A stretch of DNA of 64,000 nucleotides from Panagrolaimus kolymaensis (lineage: Eukaryota > Nematoda > Chromadorea > Rhabditida > Panagrolaimidae), in contig JAJQJQ010000002.1 of assembly GCA_028622995.1 (NCBI GenBank), positions 434,001 through 498,000 on the forward strand, written 5' to 3'. Position 1 is the first letter of the stretch, and each line of letters begins with the position of its first letter. The notes below the pieces were generated by a model. That model was not told the origin of the DNA and ran no database searches. It saw only the letters and a list, made by a program, of their open reading frames with translations. Made by a program: the position numbers and the translations under genes. Below, in pieces: positions 46,047 through 62,116 of this stretch.

Positions 46047-46820
46047 TTAAATGATAAACTGAGTAGCACCAGGCAAAAAAAGTTTAATGGATCGTTCGCC
46101 GACAAGATAGTGATAAATATGCTGCTGTCTTGTTGCATCAAATGGCGTTGGATGATGATCAAGTTCAAGAACACCTGTAACGTTCTTTCCACTTCCACGA
46201 TTAACTAATTTTAGATTGAAATATGCTGAAGCAATATCTTCAAAACCAATAAAATGTGATTTATCGCCAGATGCTATAAGGATAATTGATCCTGGCTGAA
46301 GGATTTGACGAATACGTTGAGCAAATTGAACAACTTGGGTTGAATCGGAAGAGAGTGATGCAAAAGCCAGGGCGTTATCAAAAACTATTAAAGTTTTTGA
46401 ATTTGAGTTTACTTTAGATAAGATTAACTGAAAAATGGATAAATTTATGTAACAAATCTTTTAATCAAATAATACCTCTTCAAAGATATCAAAGGCATTG
46501 GAAGAATTCGATGTTGAAGCAGCATCAACCAACACTTGTTTCCAAGGAATAAAATGAAAAAGATTTTGTTCCAATCTTATTGCTAATTTACCACAAACAG
46601 TCCTAAACGATGCTATCATTCATATTAAATGATTAAGGAAAAAGTCTTGCCTTAGCATTTCTTCTGATTGATTCAATGAAACATAAATAACATTAGCTTT
46701 TTGTTTAATAAATTCCGAAAGATAATGCATAGTTAAAAGGGTTGGTTCACCCCATGGCTCATGTTCAACCAACATTAATCCCTCACTTCCACCGATAACT
46801 TTGTTTAATTCTGTTAACAT
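46047..46820 (-). CDS. Elongator complex protein 6 (ELP6)-like
   Basis: RecA-like subunit of the Elp4-Elp5-Elp6 hexamer of Elongator, which modifies wobble uridines of tRNA. Exons 46820-46651, 46602-46476 and 46427-46047 join to 225 codons. Matching features are the start (MLTELNKVIGGSEGLMLVEH), VIYVSLNQSEE, SKTLIVFDNALAFASLS, PGSIILIASGDKSHF and the C-terminal LGVL-like strand (TGVLELDHHP). The first intron is 48 nt with a GC donor (AAG|GCAAGA) and TTTAG acceptor. Without its removal the frame hits TGA. The first coding base is about 56 bp from the divergent start of the small basic gene at 46877. Family call is probable rather than certain. Confidence 0.75.
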
Positions 46821-46876
46821 TTAAACCAGTGGATTTTACGATATCTATAAAGCGTGATAAGTATTATTTTTGAATA

Positions 46877-47133
46877 ATGGTAGGTAATAAAAAAAGTTCC
46901 GCGAAAAAATCAGCAAAAATAGCACAAAATGTCCCTTTACAAGTCCATAAAAATAATCATAAAGATCCATTATCAAAGAAAAAAAGGTAAATAAAAGCCC
47001 TCTAAATGCCACATTTTTAGTTGTGGATGCAAATCATAAACTCAAAGTGGAGGAAATTGAAAATCAGTATAAAAAAAAGGTTGATCCCTTGAAAGTAAAG
47101 AATAAGAGTAAAAATATTTATACTGAAAGCTAA
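46877..47133 (+). CDS. small basic protein, possible frameshift at a poly-A run
   Basis: Exon 1 (46877-46986) starts MVGNKKSSAKKSAKIAQNVP. Exon 2 (47021-47133) has a good frame VDANHKLKVEEIENQYKKKV to TAA. The 34 nt intron GTAAAT...TTTTTAG fits both, but the phases differ by one base. The seven-A run at 46979-46985 just before the donor would restore the frame if it were six. Either a sequence error, a real frameshift, or another splice choice is at work. The protein is short and lysine-rich, like nucleolar ribosome-biogenesis factors, but no homologue is recognised. Confidence 0.5.
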
Positions 47134-47420
47134 AGAAAAACAAAGTGAATTCACTTTGGGTGGCATAAAAAGACAGAGGCTGTTCATTAACCTAAACACT
47201 TGTTGTTTCATTGTCGCCTTTAAAAATAATAGGGACGAATCGTTATTTTCTTGTTTACTATGAATTTGTTTTGTTATTGCTATCTTTTCAGAAAAACAAC
47301 GAAAAGTAGCAAGCACAGAAAAGACCGTTATGTACATAAATAAAAAACAGAAAACTTCATTATTCATAATAATTTTTATAACAAAACAATCCAAAAAGAG
47401 AAACAACAGTACAATTAAAA

Positions 47421-48078
47421 TCAATAGCCTAACGAGGCCAAAATTTTATCATAAGCCTCGATCTTTTTGGCGACGTTAGCTTTAGCTTGAGTTTCAAGTT
47501 TTGATGCAGCCTTCTTCTTTTCATGGTGTACAGCTCCTTTGACTTTGCGTTTAGCTTCGAGTTTGGCGACGATACCTTGATATTGCCATCCAACTTCATG
47601 AGCAAGACGACCAACTAAAAAATGAACATTTATATGCTTCATAAAAGAAAATATATGACTTACCAGTACAATACTTTCTACGAGGCTTCAAAGCAATATG
47701 ACGCATTGAGTTTGGTTGACAGAAACGAACAGTTTTATCATAAGGCGCTGGACATCCATCATAACTACGAAGACGTTTGAGAGCAGCTGATCCACGAGCA
47801 GTTTTGTGAGGAAGCATACCACGAACAGTCCGCCAGAAGATTTTGCGAGGAGAGCGATAATGGAAAGGACCACGTGTAGGTTTAACATTACAGCGTTTGC
47901 GAAGGAAGCTGAGGTACTTCAATTTTGAACGATGGAAATTACCAGAGATGTTGATTTCTTCGCATCGTACCACAACGAGCTTTTGACCTTGCAAAAGTTG
48001 TTTTGCAACAACACTAGCTAAACGACCAAGAAGATGACCTTTGCCATCGATGACGATAGGCTTCGTTGAGAAGCTCAT
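47421..48078 (-). CDS. rpl-16: 60S ribosomal protein uL13 (RPL13A/RPL-16)
   Basis: Exons 48078-47664 and 47614-47421 join (phase 1) to 202 codons, the same length as worm RPL-16. Typical uL13 stretches are [60 protein letters not shown] and [14 protein letters not shown]. The C-terminal extension is basic ([14 protein letters not shown]). A TTTTTTTCAG that ends 9 nt before the ATG is a likely trans-splice acceptor. Codon choice is biased (GGA, CGA, AAG), as expected for a highly expressed gene. Confidence 0.96.
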
Positions 48079-48542
48079 AGTGAACCCTGAAAAAAAGTGA
48101 AGGTTAGTAAAGTTGGAATAAATCTTTCATAAAAACAAGTGAGACACGATGAAAACGGAAAAGAAATATAGTTAGATGATAAGCTTTTACTAGATGGTGG
48201 TAAAAATAAAGGATAAATATTTATTAGGAAATGAGGAAATGTTAAAAAATTTGTAAAGAATTGAAAAAAGTCAGAAGAAAAAACATTGAAAAAGCAAAAT
48301 TTTCTTGGTAAACGTTTTTTTGGGATGAGTGCAAAGCAATGAAGCAAAATTGAATGAAGAATGCATAGTAAGACATTCGTTGCAAGAACGAGTCACATTC
48401 AAGTTTTAGTTCGGCTTACTTGAAATATTTTTTTGATGAAAACCTTTTTACTTTGCTATTTTTTTAGCTTGCCTCAGAAATTTTTTATTCATCCATCCAA
48501 ACATTTTTATTACAAAAAAACTTTCAAATTTACACACATCAA
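48079..48542. other. spacer between rpl-16 and GART
   Basis: AT-rich. Holds the rpl-16 promoter and the GART 3' UTR. No gene is seen. Confidence 0.5.
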
Positions 48543-52830
<4,288 letters not shown>

Positions 52831-55800
52831 ATGGTTTCTGAACTGGATCAAACTTCGACATTGTCGATGAATACGAAAGCAGGGGCGCAGAAGTACAATC
52901 TGGAAAAGCTTTCAAAGATTTCGCGTAACAGCTCCACCACTTCTAATCGTTTCACAATTGTTGGTAAGTACATATTTAATTTTTCAAACATTCGTTTATT
53001 ATATTCACCATCCGTTTTAGCTTTAATTGAAGGTCGTGGTGTTGATAAAGGAACAATTGGAATGAGTTGTATGGATCTTCGCCATCCCGAACTTACACTT
53101 TGCGAATTCTTTGATTCTCGATCGTATACTATGCTCAAAGCTCGCCTAATGATTGTTGATCCGCTTGAAATTATTGTTCCTGAAGTCGTCAATGAAAATA
53201 ATAATCATATGAAAGTTATGTTGGATGTTATTAGAGGTTTCCTCAAAAATACCAAAATTACTGATGTTCAGCGACGTTTTTTCAATGATGCAAAAGGAAC
53301 AGAAATTGTCAAACAACTTGGAGCTCCTGAATGTTGCAATATTGATACTACTGTCGTCAAAAAGTATGGTTTTGATTTATGCGTTTATTTTTCTATGCCC
53401 ATGTTTTAGGTATCTATGTATGTCCGCTGCTAATGCTGTCGTTAAATATGTTGAGTTTATCCAGAATCTTCTTTTTGCTCAAGGATCTTTGAAGATAACT
53501 TATGAAGCTATTGATGATTGCTGTCTCATTGGTATGTATGATACATAAGATTTTGTTTTATCGGAACCATTTTTAGATGTAAACAGCTGGTCAAACCTCG
53601 ATTTAATTGATATTGGTCAAAGAAGTACAAGAGGAGCAGAAAACAGAACACTTTATGCAGCTCTCAATCGATGTGTCACCGCTGGAGGGGCAAAATATTT
53701 AAGAAGCAATTTGCTCCAACCAAGTGCTAATATTAGTCTTATTGAAGAACGTCTCGATATTGTTCAAGAATTTGTGTCTAATCCAGCTGTAAGAATATTC
53801 TTTTAATGGCTTTTGAAATTTATTCATTTTATAGCTGCTTGAACGAGTTCGAAGTTTGTTAACGAATTTAAGCGACATTCAAACATTTATTTCTATTTGC
53901 GTTTCAAAAAGTCTGATTTACACTGATAGCAGCAATCGTGAAGAATCATTGCGATCAATTCGAATCAAAATTACTCAAATTGTTAGCCTTAAGAAAGTAT
54001 TACTCGTCGTTTCAACGTTGCAAGAAATTTTACAAACAGCTCATTCACCATGGATTATTAAAAATCGCGCTGTAGGTTGTTTATTGAAGTTTTTTTCTTC
54101 TCTAATTTTGTTCTTGTTTTAGAAACTCAGTGATTCTAGGCTCGGTGAAATATTTGACATTATTGAAGAGAAAATTGATGATTCCGTACTCGTAAAAAAA
54201 TCCAATTCAAACGGATCAATGGCTGCTAAAGATTCCGCTCTTTTTGCTGTGAAACCTGGTCTTCATGTTTTGCTTGATTTAGCAAGAAAAGCTTATACAG
54301 AATTAGTTGATGCTATCAGAAGTATGTCTATCTAAAAATTTTAATCTCGTTTAATTCCTCATTTTTTAGCTGTTGGATTGGAAGAACAAGAAAAAGTTAA
54401 TGGTTGTACTCTTACATATTCATTTTCTCGTGGTTATCATCTTTCTTTGGTTGCTAAAGATCCTCTAACAGTTCAACTTCCACCTAATTGTATTCAAATT
54501 ATGAGACATCGTGCATCAGTTACTTATACAACAAGGGATTTGATCAAATACAATGGTATGCATAATGGGATTTCTTTTACTTTGACTTTAATTATTTGCG
54601 TTTAGATCGACTGAAGCAATCTGAATCCGAAGTTCTATTAAAAAGTAATCTTTTGGTCGATCAACTTATTGGTGAAATTCGTCAACTTCTTCCTGCGCTT
54701 TATCATGTTGTTGAATTTTTAACTCAACTTGATTTCGTTACTGCTCTTGGCTCCTATTCGGTTGCTACAAAATGCGGTAAGTTTCTTTAGTATTTTTGAT
54801 ATTTTTTTACTTGTATGAATTTTAGTTCGACCAAAACTTGATACCGAAATTATGATTAGAAATGGTCGTCATCCTATCTTAGATCTTTGTGGACCGGTTG
54901 TTCCAAATGATGCGGTAATTCTTACACCATTTTAGTGCCTTTATTGATGATTCTTTTATAGTATATTGTACCAAGTTCTCGCTTTATTATCATCACAGGA
55001 CCCAACATGGCTGGAAAAAGGTACTTTTCTCATCCATTTCCTATTCATAGACTAACTTATTAAATCTTTTAGCACTTACATGAAACAAGTTTGTCTTCTT
55101 CAAATTCTTGCTCAACTTGGTTGCTTTGTTCCAGCAGAATCAGCTTCATTTGCTCCAATGCAACGAATCTTTTCTCGTGTTGGTCATAATGATGATATTT
55201 CAAGAAATTTAAGCGCTTTTGCTTTGGAAATGAATGAAATGGCAATCATTTTGCCACATGCAAATGAACATTCTTTGATTGTTATTGATGAATTGGCTCG
55301 AAGTAAATTTATTCTTTTTTTTTGATTATGATATATTCGATCAATTTTAGGTACATCAACAGAGGAAGGCATGGGAATGTGTTATGCTATATGCGAACAA
55401 CTAATCAATTGTCGAGCATTTGTTCTTTTTGCTACTCATTTTCTTGATCTCTCATCACTTGAATTGAACTTCTCTGCTGTTCAAAAGTATGGTTTCATCA
55501 TTTTGCTTCAAAACTTAATTTCATAATTTTAGTTATCATTTCTTTGTTCAAAGTACCACTGATGCAGATGGAAAAGAAGTTCTTCATCCTTCACATCGGC
55601 TTTATAAAGGACCTTACAAAGGGCCATTGTATGGTGAGATTCATTTTCATTCATCAATAGTTTTGATTCATCGAATTATTTTTTAGGTTTTGAACTTGCT
55701 GAATTGACAACATTTCCTCCTTCATTACTTCAAAGTGCTCGTGAAATGGCAGAAAAAATGCGTTCCGAAGTTTATCTTCATCAACTTTCTCGACAGGATA

Positions 55801-55946
55801 ATGATACAACAAAGCAAAAGAAGTTGGCCTATATTGCTCGTCGAATCCTTTACATCCTTCCTCTCGTCCAAGAAGATAACATTGAAAAAATTGGAAATTA
55901 TTTATGTCAACTTCGTCAAAGAGCAATTGAAGAAAATTTTCCATAA
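52831..55946 (+). CDS. him-14: meiotic MutS homologue MSH4 (HIM-14)
   Basis: MSH4 pairs with MSH5 to stabilise crossover intermediates in meiosis. Fourteen exons (52831-52963, 53021-53363, 53410-53531, 53577-53788, 53835-54071, 54123-54321, 54370-54555, 54606-54776, 54826-54914, 54962-55020, 55073-55302, 55351-55486, 55533-55633, 55687-55946) join in frame to 825 codons. There is no N-terminal mismatch-recognition domain, as in MSH4/5. The clamp/lever region includes TLYAALNRCVTAGGAKYLRS. ATPase motifs are Walker A GPNMAGKST (577-585), SAFALEMNEMA, Walker B VIDELARSTSTEEG (DELARS at 656-661) and LFATHFLDLSSLE. The DELARS variant of the common DELGRG is in line with MSH4. Confidence 0.95.
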
Positions 55947-56279
55947 TAAATCCTTTCGTTAAATTGTATATTTTTATGTTTTTAAATATGTAGTTGTTTC
56001 ACTTTTTTTTTCCAATTTTGTTTTAAAATAATAAAAATGTTTTTGTTTTATGTTTGAGGCGCAGCCGGGCTTTCATATTTGATAATTAAATTAATCCCTT
56101 TTTTATTTTTTTTATCAAAGCTCTTCCAAAATAACCCAAGCGCGTGGTTGTATGCTTCTTCTGAAGAAACAACATCCTTCAACGAGCTTGCTTATCCTAT
56201 TTATTTGCTCTTATTATTTTATTATTCCATTTCAAATTACAATTTTATTTAAATTTAAACTTTCAATATTTTTGGAGGT
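55947..56279. other. spacer between MSH4 and the K+ channel
   Basis: MSH4 3' UTR with AATAAA-like signals, then sequence that may hold the unseen first exon of the channel. An open stretch after 56138 (WLYASSEETTSFNELAYPI) is a candidate but does not show clear splice sites. Confidence 0.35.
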
Positions 56280-59200
56280 GGTAAAATTCAAAATGCTCCC
56301 GACTGGTTGCTGGCTTGCCGTAAAACAGCCGTTTTTGCCGCGCCAGTCGGGATTAGCTATCGTCGAACTTCAAGAGTTTCAGCTGGAAGCTTTGATCAGG
56401 TTCGATTTAGCTCCATTTTAAAGATGTTTACTAATTCGTGTTGGTTGGATTATTTTAGATTCTTCATTCGGCAAATTCATTAGATTCACCAAACATCTTT
56501 TTTCCAACTCGTCGTTCATTAAATGCATGCTTGGGCACATGTGCCAATGGAATAAATGATAATTTAAGAAAACAAAAACTTAAAAGGGCATCATTCCTCA
56601 ATAAATTATCCATTTATTTACAGGTAATTTTTTATGGGAGATTAATTTACTTGAAGTGCTAACTAACACTAGGAGTGATTTAAAAGTTTACCAAATTTTG
56701 CAGTAGGCAAATATCCCAAAAAACATTTTTAGATATTTTATGAAAAATCTCGTCTGCGTTACATATTTCCCATTTTGGTACTTGTAGCTTACTCCTTTAT
56801 TGGTGGATTCATTTTTTATACCATTGAAAATCCAGAAGAACAAAAAACTTTGATGAGAAAAAAGGAATACATAGAATCGGAAGAAGCAGTAATTTTGAAA
56901 GAAATTCTTGAAATTGAACAACGCATTCATTCAATGTATCAATTTTTTAATTCTACCGAATTACGCACAGATGAAATAAAGCGATATCGTTCATTCGCTA
57001 TGAATCGATTAAATAAAGCTATATATTGGTATGTATTACAAATATATTATTTAAATGATCAAGAATCATATAAAACTTCATTATTACATCCAAATAATCC
57101 AGAAAATTTATGGCGAACACATTTTTCATCAAATTTTGGTAGAATTTATGCATTAAAAAATTATACTCAACAACTTTCCGATCGATGTTGGGAAATAGGA
57201 ATAGAAAGAAATAATTTTACTTTAACTAAACGAAAACTTGAAGAAGCTATAGTTTTATTTAATCATTGGACGGGATTGGATCATGTTTTAACTCCAACTT
57301 GGACATTTTGGAATTCCATGTTTCTTGCTGTTACAACTTACACCACCATTGGTTATGGAAATGTTACAGCTTCAAGTAGGCTAGGAAAATTGGCAGTTAT
57401 GATTTATGCTGTCATTGGAATTCCTCTCGTTCTTATGATTTTACATCGATTGGGATCATATTTTTTATTAATATTACAAAAATTTTGGGATTTTTGCATT
57501 TGGTATGATTTTTTTTGTTTGATTAAATAAATTTCATCAAAGGTTTTCGTTGCTTTTCAAATTGAAGAAAAAAATGATGCTTTAAAAAAATGAAGAGACT
57601 CACCACACTGATACGTTTTTAATTTTATTTTAAGGTTGATGGAAGTATCATGCGTTAAAAATGCTGATCGATATCGAACTCGGTTATTGGGAGAAGAACG
57701 TGAAACTGGAATGCCTGTTTGGCTTGCAATAGGTATAGCAGGTGGATGGACATTTTTATGTTCAGCAATATTTTTAAAATTTGAAAAAGATTGGGATTAT
57801 TTTAAATCATTTTATTTCTTTTTTTGTTCTTTAACTACGATAGGTTATGGAGATGTAACACCTACAAATTCAGAAGATATGTTTATTATCTTTGGTTTTA
57901 TTATTATTGGACTTTCATTAGTTTCAATGTGTATTAATGTGGTTCAGCTAAAACTTGAAAACTTATTTGAAGAATTACTTATGACCATTTTGGAAGAATA
58001 TGGCGCCGAACAAGGTGATGGAATAATAGATGCAGAAGAAATTCGAGAAAAGATTGGTTTCATTGATTTATTAAAAATGTGGAAACGAAAGCGTAAAGCT
58101 CGAGAACGGCAACGACGTGAAACCATTGCAGCGGGAGCAGAAGTGATTGAAAACCTTCGAGCTTCATTACCTTCTTCGCATCCACGAAAGGGTCGTTTAG
58201 CGGATTTGAAAGAACTCAAAAAAATCTTTCCATTTATGGCTAAAAGAAGGCGGGAAGTTCTCCTTCAACAATTTCATACAAAATTACATCAAGTTTCAAA
58301 ATACACTCAAACGGATGGAACTGGAACAATGTTTTATCATGAAATTCGTCCATTATCTGTTGCACATGAAATTGATGAAGTTTCATGGGTAAATACAACA
58401 GCATCGGATCCAACTAATATTGAAATATCTTCTTCTTCTCTTAAATCAAGCTCAAATGGAATTAAAATTCATAGCAGTAGTAGTTCAACAAGTGGAGGAC
58501 CATATTCTGAGAAAACTATTAGCGTGAGTTATGATTGATTTAGTAATGCTTGCAAAAGATTTTTTTGTAACAAATTTTGACAAAATCTGAGTTATCAGAC
58601 AAAACAAATGTTCAATTTTGTTTTAAAAATATCTTTATAATCTTGGTAATTTTTTTTGAGCTTTACAAAAATGAAATAAGAAAACTAAAGAAACTGTAGC
58701 AAAATTTTGTAATCGAAAATATTTTTAAAGTGAACTTTAGTTTCTCATTCATCAATGACAAAATGAAACTTTTTAGCGCCTTCATGTAACAATAAATGAG
58801 CATCCATCTTCTTCATCTTCATCCTCCTCGTATGCTCGACGATATCTTCCAAGTCGAACAGAACGTCGAGCTACACCAACTTCAGCTTGTTCTGCTCAAT
58901 CTGCTCCCAATGTTGCTCCTGGACCTAGTAGCTCCATGGCTGGCACAGAACCACAATATTCAGGTGTTCGTCGATGGACTTTCTTTGAAATTGGTAAAAC
59001 TCCGAGAGGTGCACCTCGAGGTTTGGTTATTCCATATATGTATATGAAACCTCAAGCTAAAAAGGTATTTATTTATCAATCATTTTGCATATTTTCATTA
59101 AACTCATGGAATTTAATTTTTTTAGCATGAAACAACTGAAGTTAAACGATTGATTGCGGAATTGGATGCTCGATTACTACAATGTCGAACTTTAATATCT

Positions 59201-59320
59201 CCTTGCTCGAGAAGTGTTTCACGAGCTTCTAATCGAAGAAGGCCCACATCTGAAGGAGGCAATTCATCGCAAGCTTCATCACTTAGAAATATTTCACCTT
59301 TAACTAAAGATTCAAATTAA
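56280..59320 (+). CDS. two-pore-domain (TWiK-type) K+ channel
   Basis: Background K+ channel of the worm TWK family. Exons about 56280-56399, 56459-56623, 56733-57502, 57635-58523, 58777-59064 and 59126-59320 join in frame. TM1 is FPILVLVAYSFIGGFIFYTI. A long extracellular loop with TELRTDEIKRYRSF follows. The first pore is TTYTTIGYGNVT, then VMIYAVIGIPLVLMILHRLG. TM3 is WLAIGIAGGWTFLCSAIF, and the second pore SLTTIGYGDVTPTN, then FIIIGLSLVSMCINVVQLKL. Both selectivity filters are intact. The C-terminus is long, basic and then Ser-rich, and a C-terminal part holds GVRRWTFFEIGKTPRGAPRG. The start codon was not found: the frame before 56280 closes at a TAA, so a more 5' exon must exist. If the donor at 58523 is not used the frame stops after four codons, giving a shorter tail. 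Confidence 0.88.
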
Positions 59321-60331
59321 TTAATTATTAATTATTATTACCTCGCTTTCATTATATTTTTTGGTTTTCTAATTTAAAGTATATTATTTATTCATCGTAT
59401 AAATTTTATAAATTGAAGCAGTTTTTTGTTTCATATGTTTGAAAGCCACTTAGCAAATTTGAGACAGAAGATTCACGATAAACTTGATTAATCAAACTTT
59501 TATAATCCACATTAGCAACCTTTTTTGAGAGCGTCAAATTCCTTCCATAAAAACTTATTAGTTTAGTTTGTAATCTCTTCGGACAACTCCATTGCCCAGT
59601 ATATTTTTTAGTAACTATGACAACAAATTTTTATAGTTTTCCAAAAAATAAATTTGCTTTGCAATACACTTTTTTTGCAAAACTTTCCTTATTTGCTGCA
59701 TCAATCAATATCGGAAAAAAACTAAACTAAAAACATCGTCGTTGCAACGACGATGACCAGCGGCGAAGTTCCATTTTTTCTTTGCAAACACACAACTAAC
59801 AAATTTTTTAGCGCAAAAAATAAATGTGTATTGATTTTGGTTAAAAATAAGCGCAAAAAAACATCAAAAAGGTGTGAATTCAAGGACAAAAAAGAAATGA
59901 TTTATTTTAAAAGGAAATTTTACAAGCGAAAAGTAATAACTAAAAATATTTTCAATCATAAGAATGAATTAAATAACGAGAGGAAGATGCTAAAAGCAAA
60001 TCAAATAGAATCATAAGTAGAATTTTTTAAATATCTTTAAAAATATTTATCCCATCGGAGAAGGCTACAAAAGCAGCATCATCACATAACTTCAAGCTCG
60101 ATAACATAACCAAATTTTTGAATGATCGAACAATCTTCCCTCATCTAATAAATCCTGTACCGTAATTCCTTTGATAATTCCTTTATTATATGTACTAGTT
60201 AAATCCTCAAATTTGTTAATAAATAAAATAAAATCAAAAGGAAATTTTTTATTGAACAGCAAAAAATATAAAGACATACAAAAGATTAAATTTAAAGAAA
60301 GATTGAACATACGAGATCTAAAGATATATGT
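59321..60331. other. intergenic, with a short perfect palindrome
   Basis: AT-rich spacer of about 1 kb with K+ channel 3' UTR and sequence downstream of H2B. The palindrome at 59734-59755 is the only structured element I noted. Confidence 0.45.
59734..59755. repeat. 22 bp perfect palindrome
   Basis: CATCGTCGTTG is followed directly by its exact reverse complement. It is GC-richer than its surroundings. It could be a dimeric factor site or a cruciform. No function is known. Confidence 0.7.
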
Positions 60332-60347
60332 GGCCCTAAAGAGGGCC
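60332..60347 (-). terminator. histone 3'-end stem-loop of H2B
   Basis: On the minus strand GGCCCTCTTTAGGGCC folds as a six-pair stem with a four-base loop, about 70 nt after the H2B stop codon. This is the canonical replication-dependent histone mRNA 3' signal. Confidence 0.88.
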
Positions 60348-60415
60348 GTTGGGATAAAATAATACATACATACACAATCTTCAACTAAAAGCCACTTCAT
60401 GCAAATGGAATGGAT

Positions 60416-60790
60416 TTACTTGGAGCTGGTGTATTTGGTGACGGCTTTGGTGCCTTCAGAAACAGCATGCTTGGCAAGTTCTCCAGGAAGGATGAGACGA
60501 ACGGCGGTTTGGATTTCGCGTGATGAAATGGTGGAACGCTTATTGTAATGGGTGAGGCGGGAAGCTTCAGCTGCGATGCGTTCAAATACATCATTAACAA
60601 ATGAATTCATGATGGACATGGCTTTGGATGAAATGCCAGTATCAGGATGAACTTGTTTCAAGACGCGATAAATATAAATGGAATAAGTTTCTTTTCTGGC
60701 CTTTCTGCGCTTCTTTCCTTCACCAACTCGAGCAGTTTTTTGGGATTTGACAGCTTTCTTAGCTCCTTTACCAGATGGCTTGGGTGGCAT
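60416..60790 (-). CDS. H2B: histone H2B
   Basis: Single exon of 124 codons. N-terminal tail [18 protein letters not shown] is followed by [60 protein letters not shown] and [20 protein letters not shown], with the TKYTSSK end. All are characteristic of H2B, and the Lys in AVTKYTSSK is the conserved ubiquitination region. No intron, and a 3' stem-loop, mark it as replication-dependent. It is divergent from H2A with a shared 354 bp promoter. Confidence 0.98.
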   Translation of the reverse strand: MPPKPSGKGAKKAVKSQKTARVGEGKKRRKARKETYSIYIYRVLKQVHPDTGISSKAMSIMNSFVNDVFERIAAEASRLTHYNKRSTISSREIQTAVRLILPGELAKHAVSEGTKAVTKYTSSK

Positions 60791-61144
60791 GATGAATGAG
60801 AAGAGTTGAAGAATGAACGGTAGAAAAAATGAATCGAAGTGATGATTTTAGTTGTGGATGGTCGCCTATTTATACCATTCAATGAGACCTTTGCAACAAT
60901 GAGTCGCTTTTATGCGTCGTTCATCGCATACATATTTGTTTGTGCGTATCTCCATTGATGCCTGCATTTTGGCGGGAATGCATTGATTGAAGGGAAAAAA
61001 GAGGCGGTGCATAATTTCAATGGGCTCGATGCTCAGTATAAATAGCAACTAAAAACCAAGAAAATTTTTATTCCATCCTTCATTTTTGTGAAGCTCTCTC
61101 TATTTTTTTCCTTCCTTTCTTCCATCCTTTTTTGCTGAATAATT
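60791..61144. promoter_or_regulatory. bidirectional H2A-H2B promoter
   Basis: 354 bp between start codons. A TATAAATA on the minus strand (60874-60867) serves H2B and TATAAATAG at 61037-61045 serves H2A. Sequence between them is GC-richer than average and presumably holds common histone promoter elements. Confidence 0.75.
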
Positions 61145-61597
61145 ATGTCTGGACGTGGTGGTAAAGGTGCTAAAGCCAAGACTGGTGGCAAAGCTAAATC
61201 TCGTTCATCCCGTGCTGGACTTCAATTTCCCGTTGGTCGCCTTCATCGTCTCCTTCGTAAAGGCCATTATGCTCAACGAGTCGGTGGTGGAGCTCCCGTA
61301 TACCTTGCAGCCGTTTTGGAATACCTTGCAGCTGAAGTTCTTGAATTAGCAGGTAATGCAGCCCGTGATAATAAGAAGACCCGTATCAATCCCCGCCATC
61401 TTCAACTTGCCGTTCGTAATGACGAAGAATTGAATAAACTTCTTTCTGGTAAGTTTTTCATTAAATATTTAGTAAATTTCGATATTAATTTTCATCCTTT
61501 TTTAGGTGTCACAATCGCTCAAGGTGGTGTCTTGCCCAACATCAATGCCATGCTTCTTCCCAAGAAGACAGGTGGTGGTGGTGCTGAATCCCAATAA
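61145..61597 (+). CDS. H2A: histone H2A (with one intron)
   Basis: Exons 61145-61448 and 61506-61597 join (phase 1) to 131 codons. Conserved parts are [80 protein letters not shown] and [20 protein letters not shown]. The end TGGGGAESQ lacks an SQ[ED]-Φ H2AX tail. The 57 nt intron splits LLSG|VTIA; introns are uncommon in stem-loop-type histone genes. A stem-loop at 61674-61689 follows. Confidence 0.97.
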   Translation: MSGRGGKGAKAKTGGKAKSRSSRAGLQFPVGRLHRLLRKGHYAQRVGGGAPVYLAAVLEYLAAEVLELAGNAARDNKKTRINPRHLQLAVRNDEELNKLLSGKFFIKYLVNFDINFHPFLGVTIAQGGVLPNINAMLLPKKTGGGGAESQ

Positions 61598-61673
61598 GCT
61601 CTTCCCATTCGCAATCCTCCATCCATAGGATTCATAAGGCAACGTGAAGCTTCCATCCTTTTATCCCAATGGC

Positions 61674-61689
61674 GGCCTTCTTTAGGGCC
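61674..61689 (+). terminator. histone 3'-end stem-loop of H2A
   Basis: GGCCTTCTTTAGGGCC forms a stem (one T-G wobble) with a CTTT loop about 75 nt after the stop codon. It mirrors the H2B element and has the same CTTT loop. Confidence 0.85.
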
Positions 61690-62116
61690 ACATCTTTTTC
61701 GATCTCACGTTCAATCCCTTTTTTTTGTATGTATGTATATTTTTTGTATTTACTTGTGTATTTTTTGTTGTTTCAAAATTTCAATAAATTTATTTATTAT
61801 TCATTCTTTTGTTTGGAATTCATAACTAAAACATTTTTGAAAGAAGACGGCCATAAAAAAATCAAACCATCATTTTTTCATTAGCTTTATCGTTGGTTGT
61901 TTATTCGGTTACAATAACTATACAATTGTTAGAAGTTTGCGATTTGAGAAATAAATACAAGGCTTGTAATAGAAAAAGTTTGTCAAAGAAAAATATGTAT
62001 CAACTTTATTCAAATTCAAAGAAAAAACAACATAACAAAATAAACAAAGCATAAAACAATTATTACCGTTTGATGAAAATACCTTGAATAAAAACTCGAT
62101 CCACTTTCATTTGTCT
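61690..62116. other. intergenic spacer between H2A and BDP1
   Basis: AATAAA near 61782. No gene is seen. Confidence 0.5.

Noticed and set aside
57944..58219. Minus-strand ORF across the K+ channel C-terminus
   Set aside because: Antisense shadow of a well-supported exon.
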